From contig OX345639.1 in the NCBI GenBank assembly GCA_947044365.1, positions 2,367,001 to 2,431,000 on the forward strand: a stretch of DNA of 64,000 nt, in the 5' to 3' direction. The notes below the pieces were generated by a model, which was given only the letters and a program-made list of their open reading frames with translations, was not told where the DNA came from and ran no database searches. The position numbers and the translations under genes were made by a program. How positions within the stretch are numbered: the stretch's first letter is position 1; each line of letters begins with the position of its first letter. Source of the DNA: Petrosia ficiformis. Lineage: Eukaryota > Porifera > Demospongiae > Haplosclerida > Petrosiidae. Below are positions 60,201 to 64,000 of this stretch, piece after piece.

Positions 60201-63200
60201 GTGGACAGTCACTCGTCCTTTGATATATACTGTGATTATGTGTGATGTCTTGTCATGATTCTATAATGTGGCATGGTGCAGAACCTTCAACACTTTATGT
60301 TTTTGAGTATTTGAAGACGGCTCTACAGTACAGTACACAGTATAGTGCAATACAGTACCTTATTATTATACACATGTACTGTAGTTAATACATGTACATT
60401 CTGTACTGTACTGTACTGTATTGTTTCACTAATACAATATGTTCATATCATAATAGTACTGAGTCTGAGCGGATACTGTATTCTAAAGAACATTTGTAGT
60501 TAGTAATTGTGAATTCACATGATTGGAAATATATAATTATGTGTATATTCATAAGATTTTTTTTTATTCACCAGATGCTGATCTACTGTGTATAGCTGTC
60601 ATGACTCTACTGCATACAGTACTATCATCACCTCCTAGAATTGCCACTTCATTTTTATCCGAACTTCATAGAGTTAAGGTTTGTGTTATATCAAGTATTT
60701 GTAAGCCACTGAAGGCAGTAAATAGTTGAGGAACAAAAGTTGTTCACATTCATGATGACCTGAAAATTATGATTCGTATGTGCTTACTTTAAATGTCACA
60801 AATTCATGTGTTAATATAAATATAATTATACTTTAAAAATAAGTAATGGATTGATTTTTGACATACACAAAAACAACATGGCTATATACATGTATATACA
60901 TGAACACAAAAATACATACAATGTCATGTACTTTAAATGTCATAAATTCATGTGTTAATATAAATATAATTATACTTTAAAAAGAAGTAATGGGTTGATT
61001 TTTGACATACACAAAAAAGAACATGGCCATGTACATGTATATACTACATAAACACAAAAATACATACACATGTACATGTATGTGTTGAAGTACAATTAAT
61101 GCATGTACATGTATATTCTTTTGCTTATCATTAATTTATACTGCTCACGTCACAGTCATGTGTTGTACATAATTATGTTTGAATTAATTGTCCAATGGTG
61201 TATAGTAAAGAAGTTAAGTTATTCTTATTTTTTAACAGTTCTTGTATAAATTTTGTAATGTATTTTAGCTACAACAGCTAGTAATTGTAGTTTCTCCAAG
61301 CTGAATTCATCCTGCTGGTCTGCTGTAGTTTGAACACACATTTGTTTACTCGTCACACTTATTAATTGACCATGGGCCTTCCCAACTTTTTAAGAAGTGT
61401 ATGCAATGCGTATGTGACAAAAGAGTATAAATATATAATAATTATATAGATTCAAACCTATGGAAAGCAATTATAGGGATGGAAATTAAATTTTCTTCAT
61501 AATTATATACTCATATTACTAAATATTCTTCTATTGCAGGGTTTTACTCAGTCAGCAAAAGCACTGACTAGAGAGTCAGCTGCTAGAATCATAGGTCACC
61601 TTGTGTATCTACTCCCTCAAGAACAAGCAATTGCATTCACTAGAAATACACTAAAGGATACCTACTCTACTGTAAGAAATCATAATTTTACATCTTTTTA
61701 GTAATTTTGTTGTACATATGTATATGACTATTGTAGAGGTTTCACTTCAGATTGTACAAAGGTATTTACGTCCTGATTGCAGATTTACAGCATAGAACAA
61801 CTATATAACAGCATAGAACAACTATATAACAGCATAGAACTATTTTGAGAAGCTAGTGATCAATACATGTAAATGATTCAGAAATTGTCATCTTTTATAG
61901 CAAGCTTTCTTTCATTTCCTAGCACACACATAGACCAGTACAGATGTACCTTTAACTTTGATGGAGTGTAATTGTTAATCGTGTATCTTCAATACTTACA
62001 AATTGATTAAACAAATATTGCTAAAGTCAAGTCAGTAGATATAATAAGTCAAGTAACAATATCCAAACCACCAATTGTGGCCTCCAAACTGTTTCCACAG
62101 ACAACCTAAACTACACACTATATAGTAGCAGATTTCACTCCCTGTATGTCTGTCTTACTACTAAAGATAACAAATATTTATCAAGTAAATACATATTTAA
62201 ACTGTGTTCTTTTTCACTTCTGTAGACATATGTAGTACAACGTGGTTCCCTCATAACTTTAGGTCATGTTAGTGCAGTGTGTAACCAATACAGCAACATT
62301 GATGCATCTGTTGAAGTAGAGGAATTAGTACAGAATTCACTGTCTAGAATAAGTTAGTGATGCAGACAATTATGCATGTATTGTAAGTGTAATATCTCAT
62401 TTGTTTTCATTGCCTGTCTTAACCTGTCTTATTGATCAGATAACTTGGTAAAACCTTTAACATATATGTATCTACATGAATAGTGATGCATGTATAGCAC
62501 AGGACTCACATGCAGCACAGAACTCGTATATAGTACAGGATTCATATATAGCACAGGACTTGTATACAGCATAGGACTACAGACTCATATATAGCACAGA
62601 ACCCATATATAGCACAGAACTTGTATATGGTACAGGATTCATATATAGCACAGGACTCGTATATAGCACAGAATTCGTGTATAGTACAGGATTCATATAT
62701 AGCACAGGACTTGTATACAGCATAGGACTACAGACTCATATATAGCACAGAACCCATATATAGCACAGAACTTGTATATGGTACAGGATTCATATATAGC
62801 ACAGGACTCGTATATAGCACAGAATTCATGTATAGCACAGAACCCATATATAGCACAGAACTTGTATATGGTACAGGATTCATATATAGCACAGGACTCG
62901 TATATAGCACAGAATTCGTGTATAGTACAGGATTCATATATAGCACAAGACTTGTATATAGCACAGGACTCGTATATAACAAAGGATTCATGTATAGCAC
63001 TGTGTGTGTCTGTGTGTCTGTTTGTCTGTGTGTACTTGTGCTCATGTGTGTGTGTCTGTGTGTTTATTGAGTCTGTATTGTTGATTAATCTGTGGTTATT
63101 TATATCTCTTTAGTGGAACTACTTTCAGAAAAATGGGATTTACAACTAGTGAAGTATGCCTGTGTTGCACTTGGTGAAATATTTAGATCAGGTCCATTGC

Positions 63201-63423
63201 CAATCAAAGAATCTGATGAAATTAATGGTGTGCTTTCCAAACAATTTATTATTAAAAAATTGAGAACATTGATGAAGGAAACAGATGATGTTACAGTGAG
63301 TTTGTTATTGAGTATTAAGACGTTTAGATTAATACTATCATGTAAAACATACTGATGACATTCTGGTAAGAATATTTTTAGTTGTTTGAAATGCCTTTTT
63401 ATTTGCAATAAATAAATAAATAA

Positions 63424-63464
<41 letters not shown>

Positions 63465-64000
63465 GGTAATTTTGTGCTTGGTAAAGATGTATGGGAGTAT
63501 GGAAATCTGCATGAATTTATCTGCACATACATAGTGACACACTAGTTTTCTGGAGTTCACAACTTTGCCATCATAGAACATATGAGAATGGGACTTGTAA
63601 AATATTTACCTGGGATGCAGAATTGAGCTAGCGTTGGAGAGGAGAGGAGAGGGGAGGGAGGGGACGAGACGGGACATTTCACAATGCTTGAGGGATTCAG
63701 GAGGCTTGCCTCTTCGTCCCTTTGTTCTGAGCTGATTCTGGAGCACTTTAAAAGTATTTTTGAGTGTTTAAACCAAATAACATGCAGTGTTCATCTTGAA
63801 AATAAATTAGGAGGTTGGAAGGTGCCACCTTTTTTAGTTAATACATGTATTTGTACATGCATATATAAGAAAAGAAATTAGCTTTGTATTTTACTTCAGC
63901 TCAAGGAGAAATGTGCTGCTTCTCTTGGACTGTTTTTCATTGGAGACACAAAATGTCCATATAAGGAACTTATTCTACAGAGTTTACTCTCTCTCAAGGA
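46404..64000 (+). CDS. ECPAS: ECPAS/ECM29 proteasome adaptor (partial, 3' end outside window)
   Basis: Large HEAT-repeat protein that binds and checks the 26S proteasome and tethers it to other compartments. Twenty-one exons join in phase to about 850 residues: 46404-46443, 47585-47715, 48460-48576, 49247-49365, 50079-50228, 51310-51403, 52459-52556, 52882-52991, 53217-53341, 53780-53865, 54333-54417, 56914-56963, 57447-57513, 58296-58427, 59221-59439, 59753-60035, 60575-60678, 61540-61671, 62226-62352, 63114-63295, 63900-64000. Recalled human ECM29 matches colinearly: LLEQAFLLLGLAESDDQLKK near the start, VMELLNHISKRLNSR, NLPPPGM, SPILLTGLNKMID, LLLFAYTAIGLLAK, FSHIPSRYVSLLACGD, YACVALGEIFRSGPLPI, and AASLGLFFIGD in the last exon. 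The protein is almost wholly alpha-helical HEAT units. Start: the only ATG in exon 1, about 20 residues before the family-conserved block. Introns are loaded with mobile elements. Human ECM29 is about 1,845 residues, so roughly half is here. Confidence 0.95.
46685..47226. mobile_element. TIR DNA transposon, 9-bp target duplication, RecQ-fragment cargo
   Basis: Terminal inverted repeats: left 46685-46750 and right 47160-47226, both starting TAGTCTGGGGACCCGCC from the outside. They are identical over about 66 bases apart from one inserted C. Flanking direct repeats CAAGCTCAC at 46676-46684 and 47227-47235 form a 9-bp target-site duplication. No transposase. The interior carries a helicase-like fragment on the minus strand. 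A 9-bp duplication and long TIRs suit Mutator-like elements, so a Pack-MULE-like non-autonomous element is the favoured reading (inference). It sits in ECPAS intron 1. Near-identical TIRs imply a young insertion. Confidence 0.85.
46851..47115 (-). pseudogene. RecQ-like DEAD/DEAH helicase fragment (transposon cargo)
   Basis: An open minus-strand frame of about 85 codons encodes IKPEQLKVVLHFLKGKD, then Walker A LPTAYGKSLCF, then SIVIVMTPLISIMQSMVEEY, and a stop at 46851-46853. This is the Q-motif to motif Ia part of a RecQ-type helicase, and everything after motif Ia is missing. The fragment lies wholly inside the TIR element. The second residue after the Walker threonine is Ala-Tyr rather than the usual Gly-Ser/Ala. 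Not a functional helicase; possibly transcribed. Confidence 0.7.
47847..48065 (+). mobile_element. Inverted-repeat element with tRNA-like core
   Basis: Ends TTAATAAGGCTGAAAGAGG at 47851 and its exact reverse complement ending at 48061 give at least 25-bp TIRs. Weaker inverted similarity extends outward (AAATGCTAA). Inside, 47952-48026 resembles a tRNA: an acceptor-type stem with six of seven pairs, A-box-like TAGCTCAGTGC, a 5-bp anticodon-type stem, and a T-arm CTGGG-TTCGATT-TCCAG with a canonical 7-nt loop and B-box GGGTTCGATTTCC. The D-arm does not pair. Second intron of ECPAS. A half-copy lies at 9262-9370. Confidence 0.7.
48153..48225. repeat. (TA)n microsatellite, ~36 units
   Basis: Uninterrupted AT dinucleotide run of about 73 bases in ECPAS intron 2. 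Confidence 0.97.
48245..48385 (-). mobile_element. TTAGTTAACTAA-family MITE, reversed copy
   Basis: TTTTAGTTAACTAACTAAAA, AGGCTTGTAATTTAGTTATA and TTTATAGTTAACTA appear in reversed order relative to 3785-4045. ECPAS intron 2, adjacent to the TA run. Confidence 0.5.
49735..49820 (-). repeat. Dispersed repeat family R2, reversed partial copy
   Basis: Reverse complement carries ATGCAATGCGTATGTGACAC and CATAGGGATGGTCCTGTGGG, as in 58075-58180 and 61395-61485. Confidence 0.5.
50830..51235 (+). repeat. Dispersed repeat family R1, copy 2
   Basis: Colinear with 8615-9010 (CAGATATGAAACTTGTTTTA, CATACCTTAGTCTACACAG, CTTCTAGGATCTCTGAAAC, TTTCAGCTACTGG). It lies in the ECPAS intron before exon 6. The overlapping open frame at 50765-50962 is repeat-derived. 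Confidence 0.7.
51541..51640 (-). mobile_element. Possible tRNA-derived SINE fragment
   Basis: Minus strand has a T-arm/B-box-like CTTGGTTCAAACTCTAG after AGTAATCAGTAGGTC, followed by a GA-rich tail (AGAGAGAGAC on plus). The A-box side is weak. Confidence 0.35.
54066..54158. mobile_element. CAGTGTTTCCCC short inverted-repeat element, copy 2
   Basis: AACAGTGTTTCCCC start and AAAACACTGTT at 54122-54131 give 10-bp inverted ends. Internal CCCACCCTTT as in 38759-38868. ECPAS intron before exon 11. Confidence 0.6.
54555..54725 (+). mobile_element. TTAGTTAACTAA-family MITE copy
   Basis: TTTTTAGTTAACTAAACTATA, ATTACAGGTCTACTGTAATA and AACTAAAATCC in the same order as 3785-4045. ECPAS intron 11. Confidence 0.55.
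55116..55219. repeat. 104-bp hairpin at the 5' side of the Crypton-like gene
   Basis: GGTTATACACCGAGGTA at the left pairs with TACCGAGGTGTATAACC at the right. Inside, TGATTTATCAAACC pairs with GGTTTGATAAATCA, around a loop containing GGGCCGAAGGCACG. The two stems are separated by slightly unequal arms. It lies about 90 bp before the recombinase ATG and is likely part of the element's terminus or promoter. Confidence 0.85.
55222..56884 (+). mobile_element. Crypton-type element (tyrosine recombinase) in ECPAS intron 11
   Basis: The recombinase pseudogene is bounded by TTCTACCATG (55222-55231) and its exact reverse complement CATGGTAGAA (56875-56884). Hairpins sit at both sides: 55116-55219 and about 56759-56795 (TCCCGGGA..TCCCGGGA around TTTGATAAAT). 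The true ends are uncertain, because Cryptons typically lack TIRs and integrate through the recombinase. Sense orientation matches the host gene. Confidence 0.6.
55311..56674 (+). pseudogene. Crypton/KIAA1958-like tyrosine recombinase, two frameshifts
   Basis: Homologous to the animal Crypton-derived recombinase family that also gave the domain in KIAA1958, QRICH1 and ZMYM proteins (family knowledge). Three consecutive frames carry it: an N-terminal start at 55311 (MDYSDSLDQFCLEADQQF); 55405-55970 (the SAM-like core-binding part with YPPNTLCSVCCGILRHV and KRLRSQGLGAKKKRAE); and about 55975-56674 (catalytic part). Catalytic residues visible: Arg in ALRSGKEHR after the second break, H-x-x-R in NHSLRVTTATR (56375), His in RTGHRSLDG, and nucleophile Tyr in RTYKRV. 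The stop is at 56672-56674. Shifts near 55400 and 55972 each move the frame by one, so the copy is probably dead, although all active-site residues survive. Confidence 0.85.
57297..57405. mobile_element. Degenerate relative of the TTCG palindrome
   Basis: CACATCCTTGGACTCAAGCAGGTC and TTTGTATATAAGACTTGTTA match the right arm of 20240-20311 in order, with several changes. The left arm is unrecognisable. ECPAS intron 12. Confidence 0.5.
57955..58185 (+). repeat. Dispersed repeat family R2, copy 2
   Basis: AGCTAGTAGTTGCAATTTATAC, TGCAATGCATATGTGA and GCAATCATAGGGATGTCCCTG in the same order as 61265-61490. ECPAS intron 13. Open frames across it are artefacts. Confidence 0.6.
60779..61078. repeat. 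Two tandem ~150-bp units
   Basis: ACTTTAAATGTCA.AAATTCATG, AATATAATTATACTTTAAAAA and ATTGATTTTTGACATACAC appear twice in tandem, the first overlapping a relative of the 4616-4826 family. ECPAS intron 17. Confidence 0.8.
61265..61490 (+). repeat. Dispersed repeat family R2, copy 3
   Basis: AGCTAGTAATTGTAGTTTCTCC, TGCAATGCGTATGTGACAAAAG and GCAATTATAGGGATGG, colinear with 57955-58185. ECPAS intron 17. Confidence 0.6.
62470..62999. repeat. Intronic minisatellite, 21-bp unit TATATAGCACAGGACTCG
   Basis: About 24 units of 21 bases with variants (AGCACAGAACCCA, GTACAGGATTCA). They form a higher-order pattern of about 150 bases repeated three times. Because 21 is divisible by three, all six frames stay open for long stretches; the resulting YSTG/YIAQ-type ORFs are artefacts. 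ECPAS intron 19; a (TG)n run follows at 63001-63063. Confidence 0.95.
63413..63461. repeat. (TAAA)n then (TA)n microsatellite
   Basis: AATAAATAAATAAAT followed by about 18 TA units in ECPAS intron 20. A purine-rich GGAGAGGAGAGGGGAGGGAGG tract is further on at 63638-63675. Confidence 0.95.

Noticed and set aside
59714..60223. 169-codon plus-strand ORF
   Set aside because: It is ECPAS exon 16 (59753-60035) extended into both introns; the splice sites at 59752/59753 and 60035/60036 fit the family alignment better.
62728..63113. Repeat-peptide ORFs on both strands
   Set aside because: Produced by the 21-bp minisatellite, which keeps all frames open.

Overview
The window is AT-rich eukaryotic DNA. 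Its genes are split by GT-AG introns, mostly a few hundred bases to about 2.5 kb. The gene set (AP-3 mu, ZGPAT, a RhoGAP protein, an MBOAT1/2-like acyltransferase, ECPAS/ECM29) is that of an animal. Tight gene spacing, small exons, many short palindromic repeats and a Crypton-type tyrosine recombinase suggest an early-branching metazoan, most likely a sponge. The host assignment is inference, because no sequence search could be run.

Layout. 72-5308 (+): the C-terminal two-thirds of the mu homology domain of AP-3 mu; the 5' part lies outside the window. 5687-15040 (-): complete ZGPAT, 15 exons, convergent with AP-3 mu. 16640-23114 (+): a RhoGAP protein with a proline-rich N-terminal half, divergent from ZGPAT. 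23886-24863 (-): a small unrecognised coiled-coil gene. 24975-25258 (+): a two-exon coding-like unit. 25300-37790: no confident gene; this is a repeat-built district of tandem arrays and segmental duplicates, including a decayed copy of the 24975 exons. 37794-45957 (-): complete MBOAT1/2-like gene, 13 exons. 46404-64000 (+): ECPAS (ECM29), 21 exons, running off the right edge; it shares a 446-bp divergent promoter region with the MBOAT gene.

Mobile DNA. ECPAS introns hold a 542-bp element with about 66-bp terminal inverted repeats and a 9-bp target duplication carrying a RecQ-like helicase fragment; a frameshifted Crypton-type recombinase between hairpins; and a tRNA-like sequence inside an inverted-repeat element. 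Elsewhere there are stacked perfect palindromes (41368-41566), a palindrome with a TTCG loop (20150-20311), a 200-bp-arm inverted repeat (17602-18018) and at least five dispersed short-repeat families, one nested in another.

The host genes are unrelated housekeeping functions: endosomal sorting, transcription/splicing regulation, Rho signalling, phospholipid remodelling and proteasome quality control. Nothing suggests they act as one pathway. The noteworthy biology is in the mobile and repeated DNA.
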